DNA of 64,000 nt, taken from the NCBI RefSeq assembly GCF_022815905.2, contig NZ_CP119327.1, forward strand, positions 558,001-622,000, read 5' to 3'. This DNA comes from Staphylococcus sp. NRL 16/872. GTDB lineage: Bacteria > Bacillota > Bacilli > Staphylococcales > Staphylococcaceae. The notes under the pieces were generated by a model that did no database searches, was not told where the DNA came from, and was given only the letters and a program-made list of their open reading frames with translations. Each line of letters opens with the position of its first letter. Position 1 is the first letter of the stretch. The position numbers and the translations under genes were made by a program. Shown here in pieces: positions 44,878 through 53,083 of the stretch.

Positions 44878-45327
44878 GTGCTCACTGAACCTTTAATTAA
44901 GGAAGAAACTTTTCAAGACGAATTAAATCGTTTACGTATAGATGAAGGTTATGATTTTGCTGGAGTAGCATTATACGAAGATTATTCGACAGCATCTCCT
45001 ATTAAATGGCGATATGTATCTGGCAATTTGAATCATCGTTATAAAATGATTATTTTGAGAAAAGGTCGTGGACTAGCTGGCATGGTAATGAAAACGGCAA
45101 AACGCATGATATTGTCACACGTGTCCGAAACTTTGCCACCTGAAGAAAAAATTAAATATCCTATCTTAATTAGTGAAGAATTGACGGCAGTTATTGCTAT
45201 ACCACTATGTCACGACCAAAAAGTGTATGGTGTTCTATTATTAGGACAACGGGATGAAAAACCTCTTCCTGATAATCATAATTTAAATATTAGTGGTAAG
45301 TTATGGGCATTTACTGAAGAAATGTAG
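44878..45327 (+). CDS. nreA: nitrate receptor NreA (GAF domain)
   Basis: A cytoplasmic GAF-domain protein of 149 residues that binds nitrate and controls NreB. With nitrate absent it holds NreB in the inactive state; nitrate relieves this. The GAF pattern RKGRGLAGMVMKTAKRM...PILISEELTAVIAIPLCHDQKVYGVLLLGQR is clear. GTG start, AAAGGAG upstream, 20 bp after narI, so nitrate sensing is co-transcribed with the enzyme genes. Confidence 0.9.
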   Translation: MLTEPLIKEETFQDELNRLRIDEGYDFAGVALYEDYSTASPIKWRYVSGNLNHRYKMIILRKGRGLAGMVMKTAKRMILSHVSETLPPEEKIKYPILISEELTAVIAIPLCHDQKVYGVLLLGQRDEKPLPDNHNLNISGKLWAFTEEM

Positions 45328-45336
45328 GTGATATAT

Positions 45337-46371
45337 GTGCTAAATACTCAGGAACATACCTTAGAGGATTTGCTTAAAAAGTATTACGAAAAAACAAATG
45401 AAAAAATTGTCTTTATTAATATTGACGGCAAAGTGATTGCGATGAATGAAGCGGCTCAAGAAATTATATCCCTGGATAACAATTACAGTGTCATGACGGA
45501 TGCGATCTGTAGACGCTGTGAAGGGTATTCTAATGAATTTGCACTTCAAAGTTGTATCAATTGTTATTTAGATACATCAACACCTAATGATAAGAACTTT
45601 CAAGTGTTTATGAAGACGGTTAACAATAAAGTGCAACCTTTTACTGCTTCTTATCAATGTATTGATGAAGATGAAAAAATATATGCATTTACACTACAAG
45701 ATATTTCACCTCAAATTGAGCGTCAAGAAAAGATGTATCAGCGTCAAATGTTACGTAAAACAATATCTGCACAAGAGAATGAAAGAAAGCGAATTTCTAG
45801 GGAATTGCATGATAGTGTGGTTCAAGAAATGCTTAATATCGATGTAGAATTAAGATTATTGAAATACCAACAAGAGATGTCACAATTAATAGAAAAATCA
45901 GAGCATATCGAAAGTCTAATGTCTAACTTAATCAATGACATACGCAATCTGTCTGTAGAATTGAGACCATCATCACTAGATGATTTAGGGTTGGAAGCGG
46001 CATTTAAGTCATATTTTAAACAATTTGAAGAAAACTATGGATTAGAAATTATGTATCAATCGAATATTAAAGATCAACGATTTAATAGTGAAATTGAAAC
46101 TGTAGTTTATCGGGTGGTACAAGAAGCTATCTTTAATGCTTTGAAATATGCTGGTGTCAATTCAGTTGATGTATCAGTTCAACAGACTGAGAATAATTTG
46201 ATAGCGGAGATTGTCGATAGAGGAAAAGGGTTTAATCCTAATTCACAACCACAAGGGACTGGCTTAGGACTATATGGGATGAATGAAAGAGCCGAACTTG
46301 TTAAAGGAAAAGTGGATATCGAAACACATATAGGAAAAGGGACGATTATTACATTAGAAATACCACTTTAG
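45337..46371 (+). CDS. nreB: oxygen-sensing histidine kinase NreB
   Basis: A cytoplasmic two-component kinase, 344 residues. The N-terminal PAS domain contains four cysteines C58-x2-C61-x11-C73-x2-C76, the ligands of an oxygen-labile [4Fe-4S] cluster; the kinase is active when the cluster is intact, that is without oxygen. The HisKA_3 box is [17 protein letters not shown], followed by the HATPase domain ([19 protein letters not shown]...GTGLGLYGM). I chose the GTG at 45337, which gives a length close to the S. aureus protein and AGGTG about 6 nt upstream; a GTG three codons earlier overlaps that site. No membrane segment. Confidence 0.94.
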   Translation: MLNTQEHTLEDLLKKYYEKTNEKIVFINIDGKVIAMNEAAQEIISLDNNYSVMTDAICRRCEGYSNEFALQSCINCYLDTSTPNDKNFQVFMKTVNNKVQPFTASYQCIDEDEKIYAFTLQDISPQIERQEKMYQRQMLRKTISAQENERKRISRELHDSVVQEMLNIDVELRLLKYQQEMSQLIEKSEHIESLMSNLINDIRNLSVELRPSSLDDLGLEAAFKSYFKQFEENYGLEIMYQSNIKDQRFNSEIETVVYRVVQEAIFNALKYAGVNSVDVSVQQTENNLIAEIVDRGKGFNPNSQPQGTGLGLYGMNERAELVKGKVDIETHIGKGTIITLEIPL

Positions 46372-46391
46372 AGGACGTTAGGGGAATTGAA

Positions 46392-47045
46392 TTGAGAATT
46401 ATAATTGCAGATGATCATGCAGTTGTTAGATCTGGGTTTTCAATGATATTAAATTTTCAGGAAGACATGGAAGTTGTGGCAACGGCTGCCGACGGGGTAG
46501 AGGCCTATCAAAAAGTAATGGAATACAAACCTGATGTTCTTATCATGGACTTAAGTATGCCACCAGGAGAATCTGGTTTAATCGCCACAAGTAAAATTGC
46601 TGAAAGTTTTCCGGAAACCAAAATTTTAATACTAACAATGTATGATGATGAAGAATATTTATTTCATGTACTTCGTAATGGTGCTAAAGGATATATCTTA
46701 AAAAACTCACCTGATGAACAATTAATATTGGCAGTACGTACGGTATACAAAGGTGAAACATATGTAGATATGAAATTAACAACGTCGTTAGTCAATGAAT
46801 TTGTTAATCATACGAATATAGACGAGGCATCTACGAATGATCCTTTTAAAATTCTTTCTAAACGAGAATTAGAAATATTACCATTAATAGCCAAAGGATA
46901 TGGTAATAAAGATATAGCGGAGAAATTGTTTGTTTCAGTTAAGACAGTTGAAGCACATAAAACACATATCATGACTAAATTGGGACTGAAGTCTAAGCCA
47001 GAATTAGTAGAATACGCATTGAAGAAAAAATTATTAGATTTTTAA
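46392..47045 (+). CDS. nreC: response regulator NreC (LuxR/NarL family)
   Basis: A DNA-binding response regulator of 217 residues, activated by NreB. The receiver domain has phospho-acceptor Asp53 (VLIMDLSM), acidic Asp7-Asp8 and the conserved Lys in AKGYILKN. The C-terminal LuxR helix-turn-helix is [42 protein letters not shown] start, AGGGGA six nt upstream. It activates nir, nar and narT through TAGGG-N4-CCCTA sites present in this window. Confidence 0.95.
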   Translation: MRIIIADDHAVVRSGFSMILNFQEDMEVVATAADGVEAYQKVMEYKPDVLIMDLSMPPGESGLIATSKIAESFPETKILILTMYDDEEYLFHVLRNGAKGYILKNSPDEQLILAVRTVYKGETYVDMKLTTSLVNEFVNHTNIDEASTNDPFKILSKRELEILPLIAKGYGNKDIAEKLFVSVKTVEAHKTHIMTKLGLKSKPELVEYALKKKLLDF

Positions 47046-47073
47046 CTTAAAAAACATAATACAGAATACACTA

Positions 47074-47118
47074 AAAGCCATGAAGAAAGCGAGAATTGTA
47101 GCTTTCTTCATGGCTTTA
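47074..47118 (+). terminator. terminator of the nar-nre operon
   Basis: A 17-bp perfect stem, 47074-47090 with 47101-47117. Confidence 0.8.
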
Positions 47119-47147
47119 TATTTATGTAAAAAATAAATATAAAAATA

Positions 47148-47182
47148 GGGGGATTTCCCATTAGTATAAGGGAAAATCCTTA
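47148..47182. promoter_or_regulatory. pair of degenerate NreC boxes upstream of narT
   Basis: GGGGGATTTCCCAT (47148-47161) and TAAGGGAAAATCCTTA (47167-47182) resemble TAGGG-N4-CCCTA with several mismatches. Their centres are about 20 bp apart, as at narG. The conserved spacing supports a functional pair. Confidence 0.6.
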
Positions 47183-47308
47183 TGTTCATTTTTTCACAAA
47201 TTAACTAAAATTTAAATGTAATCAGTAATGTGATTGAAATATTATTTTTGACCTCTTTTAATATAACAATTACTGATAAAGAAAAAATGAAATAGTGAAG
47301 GTGAAAAA

Positions 47309-48484
47309 ATGAAAAAAAATAAGGGAGTTTTTCAACTTACATTACAAACATTAAGTCTTGTAGTAGGATTTATGGCTTGGAGTATTATTTCTCCACTTAT
47401 GCCTTATATTTCTCAAGATATTAAAGTTTCTCCGGAACAGCTATCAATCATTTTAGCTATTCCAGTTATTCTAGGTTCTATTTTACGTGTTCCATTTGGA
47501 TATTTAACTAATATTATTGGGGCAAAATGGGTCTTCTTTTGTAGCTTTATAGTATTACTATTTCCTATCTTTTTATTAGGACAAGCTCAAACACCTGGGA
47601 TGCTAATGTTAGCAGGGTTCTTTTTAGGTGTTGGAGGAGCAGTATTCTCAGTAGGTGTAACATCAGTTCCTAAATACTTTTCAAAAGACAAAGTAGGTTT
47701 AGCAAATGGTATTTACGGAGTAGGGAACGTAGGAACTGCAGTATCTTCTTTCTTAGCGCCACCTATAGCCGGGATTATTGGTTGGCAAACAACAGTTAGA
47801 AGTTACTTAATTATCATTGCGCTTTTTGCGGTTTTAATGTTTATTTTAGGTGATAATAAGGAGCCTAAAGTGAAAGTACCATTAATGTCGCAGATGAAAA
47901 AGCTATCTTCAAATTATAAGTTATATTACTTAAGTTTATGGTATTTTATAACATTCGGTGCATTTGTAGCGTTTGGTTTATTCTTACCTAACTACTTAGT
48001 GCATAATTTCGGAATTGATAAAGTAGATGCTGGTATTAGATCCGGTGTATTTATTGCTTTAGCAACGTTTCTAAGACCACTTGGAGGCGTGTTAGGAGAT
48101 AAATTTAATGCTGTAAAAGTATTGATGTTTGACTTTGTTGTTATGATCATAGGTGCTATTCTATTAGGCATATCTAGCCACATCGCATTATTTACAATTG
48201 GCTGTTTGACTATTAGTATATGTGCTGGTTTAGGAAATGGTTTAGTATTTAAATTAGTGCCATCTTATTTTGCAAAAGAATCTGGCGCTGCTAACGGTAT
48301 TGTTTCGATGATGGGTGGATTAGGTGGTTTCTTCCCACCACTAGTCATCACATATGTATCAAACTTAACAGGTTCAAGCCATTTAGCATTTATTCTATTA
48401 GCAATTTTTGGTATTTTAGCCTTTATTACAATGGGGCACTTATATAAGAAAGAATATGGTAAACACTCAATAACAACAAAATAA
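47309..48484 (+). CDS. narT: nitrate transporter NarT (NarK/NNP family MFS)
   Basis: A nitrate uptake permease of 391 residues with 12 transmembrane helices, nitrate/nitrite porter family. It has [43 protein letters not shown] and [38 protein letters not shown], the two glycine-rich nitrate signatures. It imports nitrate for NarGHI and is expected to be NreC-activated. GGTG precedes the ATG. Single gene, ended by a terminator shared with the convergent hsp20 gene. Confidence 0.95.
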   Translation: MKKNKGVFQLTLQTLSLVVGFMAWSIISPLMPYISQDIKVSPEQLSIILAIPVILGSILRVPFGYLTNIIGAKWVFFCSFIVLLFPIFLLGQAQTPGMLMLAGFFLGVGGAVFSVGVTSVPKYFSKDKVGLANGIYGVGNVGTAVSSFLAPPIAGIIGWQTTVRSYLIIIALFAVLMFILGDNKEPKVKVPLMSQMKKLSSNYKLYYLSLWYFITFGAFVAFGLFLPNYLVHNFGIDKVDAGIRSGVFIALATFLRPLGGVLGDKFNAVKVLMFDFVVMIIGAILLGISSHIALFTIGCLTISICAGLGNGLVFKLVPSYFAKESGAANGIVSMMGGLGGFFPPLVITYVSNLTGSSHLAFILLAIFGILAFITMGHLYKKEYGKHSITTK

Positions 48485-48492
48485 CAAAAAAC

Positions 48493-48534
48493 AAACGTAG
48501 GAAACATTGCTGAAAATGAATCCTACGTTTTTTT
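48493..48534. terminator. terminator between narT and hsp20
   Basis: A 10-bp perfect stem (AAACGTAGGA with TCCTACGTTT) and a run of seven T, between convergent genes. Confidence 0.85.
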
Positions 48535-48565
48535 ATTGAAAAAAATATTTGATTATTCAATGTTA

Positions 48566-48982
48566 CTAATCAATTTCAATTTTAGTAGTATTATCTTCGT
48601 CTAAAGTTTCTTTAGGTAAAATAACTACTAAAATACCATCGTTGTAACTTGCTTTAATTTGTGACTCGTCGATATCTTCAAAATCGAATCTTCTAATAAG
48701 CTCACCACTTGCGCGCTCACTAAGCTGAACTTTCCCAGTTTGCTCAGAAACGTGTTTTTGAACGCTAATAGTTAGTGTTGAATGTTCATAAGTTAACTCA
48801 ATTTCTGATTTATTAACACCTGGTAATTCAGCTTCTAAAATATATTGATTAGCTTGATTATAAATATTTGTTGGAAAAGTCTTTGATGAAAATTGATTAA
48901 ATACTTGCTCACCTAAATCGCGAAATACATCTTTAGGATTATTTTTAAAAATAGATTGATCAAAAAAGTCTCTATTATTCAT
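48566..48982 (-). CDS. small heat shock protein (Hsp20/alpha-crystallin family)
   Basis: An ATP-independent holdase chaperone, 138 residues. The alpha-crystallin domain spans about residues 38-138 with YILEAELPGVNKSEIELTYEHSTLTIS and the terminal GILVVILPKE motif typical of the family. Cytoplasmic oligomer. AAAGGAG lies upstream of the ATG. It sits between narT and sarZ, the same order as in S. aureus. No CIRCE element was seen upstream. Confidence 0.92.
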   Translation of the reverse strand: MNNRDFFDQSIFKNNPKDVFRDLGEQVFNQFSSKTFPTNIYNQANQYILEAELPGVNKSEIELTYEHSTLTISVQKHVSEQTGKVQLSERASGELIRRFDFEDIDESQIKASYNDGILVVILPKETLDEDNTTKIEID

Positions 48983-49210
48983 TATAAAATCTCTCCTTTA
49001 ATAAGAGTTGAAATCACAACTGTTTAGTGAAAATTTTCAACTTCATTATATAAAGAGTATATCCTCACGTAAAGTAAAAGCAATTATAAAGAAGTATGTA
49101 AAAATGTGGATTGAAAAAGAACATGACAAAAGTTTGTAAATTATGTATAAAGTCTTTTATATAGATGAAAAGGATAATATAAGATGTGTGCTTTTGTCAT
49201 GTGTGATGAT

Positions 49211-49654
49211 TTATTCTGACGCATTAGCGAAGTTATTAGTAATGACGTGTCGTAAACTATGAACAAGTTCAGTTTCTTCTTCTTTAGAAAAGTTAAAGTC
49301 TTCAAATACTTGCTCAGAAATAGATTCTAATACAGGCTTAATTTTTTTACCATTTTCAGTTAAAGAAATTTGTAAATTGCGTTCATCTTCCTTTTCACGC
49401 ATACGTTTAACATAGCCCTTTTTCTCTAATTTTTTTAAGAGAGGTGTAAGAGTTCCAGAATCTAAAAAGACACGTTGGCCAAGAGATTTTATATTTATTT
49501 TTTCATCATCTTCAATAGCCATAACAACCATAAAACTTGTATATGTTAAATCATGTTCTTTTAAATAGTAAGTATACTTTTTAATAACTTCTTTAGAAGT
49601 TACATATAATAAAAAACATAATTGTTTACTTAAATAGCTGTCCTTTACATACAT
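49211..49654 (-). CDS. sarZ: redox-sensing regulator SarZ (MarR/OhrR-like)
   Basis: A winged-helix MarR-family regulator, 147 residues, controlling virulence, metabolism and oxidative-stress genes. It has a single cysteine, Cys13 ([13 protein letters not shown]), the redox-sensing residue of SarZ/OhrR. The DNA-binding region is [47 protein letters not shown]. Length, Cys13 and position between hsp20 and the DUF3139 gene identify SarZ rather than its paralogue MgrA. GGGGGG lies close to the ATG. Confidence 0.94.
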   Translation of the reverse strand: MYVKDSYLSKQLCFLLYVTSKEVIKKYTYYLKEHDLTYTSFMVVMAIEDDEKINIKSLGQRVFLDSGTLTPLLKKLEKKGYVKRMREKEDERNLQISLTENGKKIKPVLESISEQVFEDFNFSKEEETELVHSLRHVITNNFANASE

Positions 49655-49936
49655 ATTTATCCCCCCTTAACTTATTTAAAGATAGTATGAACTAAAACTA
49701 ATGTCAAGACTGTTGCCATAGTATTTTACAGAGTTTTTAAGAGTTTTAAAAACATGATAAAAGTACGTCTACAGAATATAAAAAAGTGTTGATTTATTTT
49801 GAATTAGAGATAAACTATTTAGTAGATTTTGTTACAAAAATATGTAATTACTTTAAAAAATTTGTTATTTCATTCATAATAATTTAGATAATAGAATTTC
49901 GACATTTTGAATAGGTAGATTAAAAGGAGACTCAAA

Positions 49937-50296
49937 ATGAGTAAAAAGCAAATAATTATAAGAGTAGTAATTATATTTGCTATTTCTTTAGTTGTAGCTA
50001 TCGCTTTTTTCTTTGGTATGAAAACGTATCAAGGACACAGAAATATAAAATTAGTTGATAGTTATTTAGAACAAAAGCATCTTACAGATAAAGTGAAATC
50101 TGAAAAAACGCTATACAGTGCTAAAAAGGGTGTTTATTATAAAGAAGTTATTTTTAAAGATGAACCAAACTTAACTTATGTTATTCAACCTATTGGTACG
50201 CGTAAAGGTATTTTTGCAGAAGGATTTGATACTGAAACTAAAAAAAGTATAAAAGGTGCCAAATATAATTACTTTAATCAAAATTTTAAACCTTAA
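49937..50296 (+). CDS. small membrane-anchored protein, DUF3139-type
   Basis: A 119-residue protein with one N-terminal transmembrane helix (IIIRVVIIFAISLVVAIAFFFGM) and an extracellular basic domain with KGVYYKEVIFKDEPNLTYVIQPIG, typical of the DUF3139 family in staphylococci. Function unknown. AAAGGAG precedes the ATG. The position between sarZ and gltT agrees with the S. aureus order. Confidence 0.8.
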   Translation: MSKKQIIIRVVIIFAISLVVAIAFFFGMKTYQGHRNIKLVDSYLEQKHLTDKVKSEKTLYSAKKGVYYKEVIFKDEPNLTYVIQPIGTRKGIFAEGFDTETKKSIKGAKYNYFNQNFKP

Positions 50297-50307
50297 CATT
50301 AGGATTT

Positions 50308-50352
50308 AAGCTGTATTTAGACAATATAAAGTTGTCTATGTACAGCTTTTTT
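50308..50352 (+). terminator. terminator of the DUF3139 gene
   Basis: Stem AAGCTGTA-TTAGACAA with TTGTCTA-TGTACAGCTT, followed by TTTT. Confidence 0.82.
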
Positions 50353-50476
50353 ATATCTAAATTAATAATTTTTGTTAAATCAAATATTGCTAATAATAAA
50401 TAGGTTAAAAAATTATATATCCCGTTTTTAAAATATTTGATATAATTAAGCGATGTCAGATGAAGGGGGTTCCAAC

Positions 50477-51754
50477 ATGGCTCTGTTCAAGAGAAAGATT
50501 AGTTTACCAATGCAAGTTTTAATTGCTTTGGTTCTAGGAGTAGTAGTAGGTTTATTATTGTTTGGACAAACGAATGTAGCAAATTATATTAAGCCTTTCG
50601 GTGACATTTTCTTAAATTTAATCAAAATGATCATCATTCCAATTGTATTCTGTGCATTAGCATTATCTATTTCAAATCTAGGGGATTCGAAAAAAATAGG
50701 TAGTTATGGATGGAAAGCAATTCTTTATTTTGAAATTATAACAACAATAGCTATCGCTATAGGTTTAATCATTGGCAACTTATTTAAGCCAGGTGCTGGT
50801 TTAGATCGTCACAAATTACCTAAAGGCGATATATCTAAATATGAAACATCTGCTTCAGCAGCAGAACATTCTACATATGGAAATCATTTTATTGATACCA
50901 TTGTAAACATCGTACCAACAAACATATTTGAAGCATTAACTAAAGGTGAATTATTGCCTATTATCTTTTTTGCAGTGTTCTTCGGATTAGGGTTAGCTGC
51001 AATAGGAGAAAAAGCAGATCCTGTAAAAGGATTCTTAAATGGTGTATTAGAAGCAGTATTTTGGATGATTAATCAAATTTTAAAATTAGCGCCAATCGGG
51101 GTCTTTGCATTTATTTGTACTACTGTTATGACATTTGGCGCGACAGCATTACTTCCATTACTTAAATTATTACTAGTCGTTGTATTCGCAATGATATTCT
51201 TCGTAATTGTAGTTTTAGGTATAGTTGCTAAAATGGTTGGCATTAACATTTTCTCAATAATTAAAATATTGAAAGATGAATTATTACTTGCCTTCTCAAC
51301 TTCAAGTTCTGAAGCGGTATTACCAATCATGATGAAGAAAATGGAAAAATTTGGAGCACCAAGGGATGTAACTTCATTTGTTATTCCGATTGGTTATTCA
51401 TTTAATCTAGATGGTTCAGCATTATACCAATCTATCGCTGCCTTATTTGTAGCTCAAATGTATGGCATGCATTTATCAATTTCTGAACAAATTATTTTAA
51501 TGGTGACACTCATGGTGGCATCTAAAGGTATGGCCGGTGTACCAGGCGTTTCTATCGTAGTGTTACTTACAACGCTAGGGGCAATGAATATACCTGCCCA
51601 AGGACTTGCGCTAATCATTGGTGTGGACCGATTATTAGACATGGTTCGTACATGTGTTAACGTTATAGGTAACGCACTTTCGTCAATCGTTATTTCTAAA
51701 TGGGAAAACGTTTATGATAAAGAAAAAGGCGAAAAATATTTAGAATCAATTTAA
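50477..51754 (+). CDS. gltT: glutamate/aspartate symporter GltT (DAACS family)
   Basis: A sodium/proton-coupled dicarboxylate amino-acid importer, 425 residues. It contains the serine-rich loop AFSTSSSEAVLPIMMKKME and the transport-site NLDGSALYQSIAALFVAQ, the two hallmarks of the glutamate transporter fold, with eight transmembrane helices plus two hairpins. The ATG at 50477 has AAGGGGG seven nt upstream; an ATG eight codons earlier lacks a site. Monocistronic with a terminator. Confidence 0.93.
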   Translation: MALFKRKISLPMQVLIALVLGVVVGLLLFGQTNVANYIKPFGDIFLNLIKMIIIPIVFCALALSISNLGDSKKIGSYGWKAILYFEIITTIAIAIGLIIGNLFKPGAGLDRHKLPKGDISKYETSASAAEHSTYGNHFIDTIVNIVPTNIFEALTKGELLPIIFFAVFFGLGLAAIGEKADPVKGFLNGVLEAVFWMINQILKLAPIGVFAFICTTVMTFGATALLPLLKLLLVVVFAMIFFVIVVLGIVAKMVGINIFSIIKILKDELLLAFSTSSSEAVLPIMMKKMEKFGAPRDVTSFVIPIGYSFNLDGSALYQSIAALFVAQMYGMHLSISEQIILMVTLMVASKGMAGVPGVSIVVLLTTLGAMNIPAQGLALIIGVDRLLDMVRTCVNVIGNALSSIVISKWENVYDKEKGEKYLESI

Positions 51755-51776
51755 AAAAAGAAATCTGACATTTTTT

Positions 51777-51808
51777 GTACCGAGTATTGATTTACTCGGT
51801 ACTTTTTT
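51777..51808 (+). terminator. terminator of gltT
   Basis: Stem GTACCGAGTA with TACTCGGTAC and a T-run. Confidence 0.87.
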
Positions 51809-51827
51809 GTTGGGAAAATTTGCATAA

Positions 51828-51880
51828 AAAATAACTTCATCGCAAAGGTGAATTTCATCTTCGTGCGAGGAAGTTATTAT
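51828..51880 (-). terminator. terminator of the DUF4889-type gene
   Basis: An imperfect stem: AATAACTTC on the left with GAAGTTATT on the right, plus an inner CGC/GCG. On the minus strand it is followed by a T-rich run, next to the stop at 51886. Confidence 0.65.
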
Positions 51881-51885
51881 TTCAA

Positions 51886-52239
51886 TTACATACCTTTCAT
51901 GTCACCCATGTCATGGATCTTCATCATAAGTCCATGTGGTACATCATCGTGTTTGACTTTAGATATCCTTGAAAATTTATCTGAACCTTTTTCTTTTACA
52001 AGGAAGACAAAGTCACCTTTTTTAACATTTACATCTGCATTTGAAGGTAATTGAACATTATTTTCAATTTTTTCAGTTTGCTCACTTACCATTTTTTCAA
52101 TGGTATGATTATCCTTCATATAACCATAATAGGTCTCTTTTTGGCCTCCAGTCATCATCATAACGACTAATACAACACATACAATAAGCATAATCGCACT
52201 TAAAGCAATGCCTAATCCTAAGCCTTTTTTATTTTTCAT
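51886..52239 (-). CDS. membrane-anchored protein, DUF4889-type
   Basis: A 117-residue protein with a single N-terminal helix (LGLGIALSAIMLIVCVVLVVMMM) and an extracellular domain with KKGDFVFLVKEKGSDKFSRISKVKHDDVPHG. It ends with a Met-, Asp- and His-rich tail (HGLMMKIHDMGDMKGM), which could bind metal; this is only suggestive. AAAGGAG precedes the ATG. Matches the staphylococcal DUF4889 protein between gltT and rsp. Confidence 0.75.
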   Translation of the reverse strand: MKNKKGLGLGIALSAIMLIVCVVLVVMMMTGGQKETYYGYMKDNHTIEKMVSEQTEKIENNVQLPSNADVNVKKGDFVFLVKEKGSDKFSRISKVKHDDVPHGLMMKIHDMGDMKGM

Positions 52240-52349
52240 TATGTATCTCCTTTGAAAGTACTATCTCATTTATACAAAATATAGTATTGAAATGCAATAA
52301 AATATTAAAATCAATATATTCAAATGTGTCATTATTAGTACATAAAAAT

Positions 52350-52563
52350 AAGGGAGGGGGACAGAAATTAAAATAATTTCGTCGTATCCCCAACTTGCTT
52401 TGTTTGTAGACTTTCTTTTCGAAAGTCTCTATGTTGGGGCCCCACCCGCCAGGCAAAGATAACTAGAATTGAAAAAAGCTTGATATAAGCGCATTTTCAA
52501 TTCAGTTAGCTACTGCCAAATGTGAAATGAGGCTGAGACATTTTATCTGTCCCAGCCTCTTGA
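52350..52563. repeat. dispersed staphylococcal intergenic repeat (GGGGCCCC type) ending in a terminator
   Basis: A 352-bp gap between two minus-strand genes holds a known type of staphylococcal intergenic repeat. It begins AGGGAGGGGGACAGAAATTA, has CCCCAACTTGC, a hairpin AGACTTTC/GAAAGTCT, the palindrome GGGGCCCC (52436-52443), then ACTAGAATTGAAAAAAGC. It ends with a stem GAGGCTGAGACA/TGTCCCAGCCTC (52528-52559). The final hairpin can terminate the upstream general-stress gene. Copies of this element occur throughout staphylococcal genomes; this copy appears to have only one spacer hairpin. Confidence 0.75.
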
Positions 52564-52591
52564 GATAGTTTATTATTTATTGTGTTAAAAT

Positions 52592-53014
52592 TTATAGCTC
52601 AATAGTTACAGGTGTATCAATTTTATCGTCATTCATAAGTGTAATTGTTTTTGGGTTAACTTTTAATACACATAAATCTGGATCCTCTTTAGAATCAAAG
52701 AACGTTTTATCTTGTGTTTCCCATAACCAATCAATGACTTTTTGATCTTTCACAATTTCCATTGTGGCTTCTATTTCAACAAAACTATTATTTGTTGTTT
52801 CATTATATCCTAAAAGAATATAAGCATTAGGGTTGTTTTCAATTTCGTCTACTTTAGTAGTTTTCGTACTTGTCTTCGTATATAAATCTAAACCATCATT
52901 ATAAAATACCATGTATCTACTATTTGGCTTATTGTTATAAGCAGTTGATAATACACCAATTTTAGACTCTTTTAAAACTTTTTCGATTGTTTGAGTAGCT
53001 TGTTGTTTATCCAA
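52592..53014 (-). CDS. pyridoxamine 5'-phosphate oxidase-fold stress protein
   Basis: A general stress protein 26-like split-barrel flavin-binding protein of about 140 residues: ESKIGVLSTAYNNKPNSRYMVFYNDGLDLYT, ...NPNAYILLGYNE... and the FVEIEATMEIVKDQKV segment. Such proteins bind FMN or F420-like flavins; the reaction is unknown. I took a TTG at 53014, nine nt after AAGGAG. Two ATG codons directly after that site (53023 and 53020) give 3 and 2 extra residues but sit too close to it. In the rsp-proximal position as in S. aureus. Confidence 0.8.
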   Translation of the reverse strand: MDKQQATQTIEKVLKESKIGVLSTAYNNKPNSRYMVFYNDGLDLYTKTSTKTTKVDEIENNPNAYILLGYNETTNNSFVEIEATMEIVKDQKVIDWLWETQDKTFFDSKEDPDLCVLKVNPKTITLMNDDKIDTPVTIEL

Positions 53015-53083
53015 ACTCATCATCTCCTTACTAAAATATATTACCTAAATGACGTAATATTAAACTTAAAGATAATAAATGAG

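Noticed and set aside
49020..49100. CIRCE or CtsR heat-shock operator upstream of hsp20
   Set aside because: No CIRCE inverted repeat or tandem heptad was found; only weak GTTGAAA repeats.
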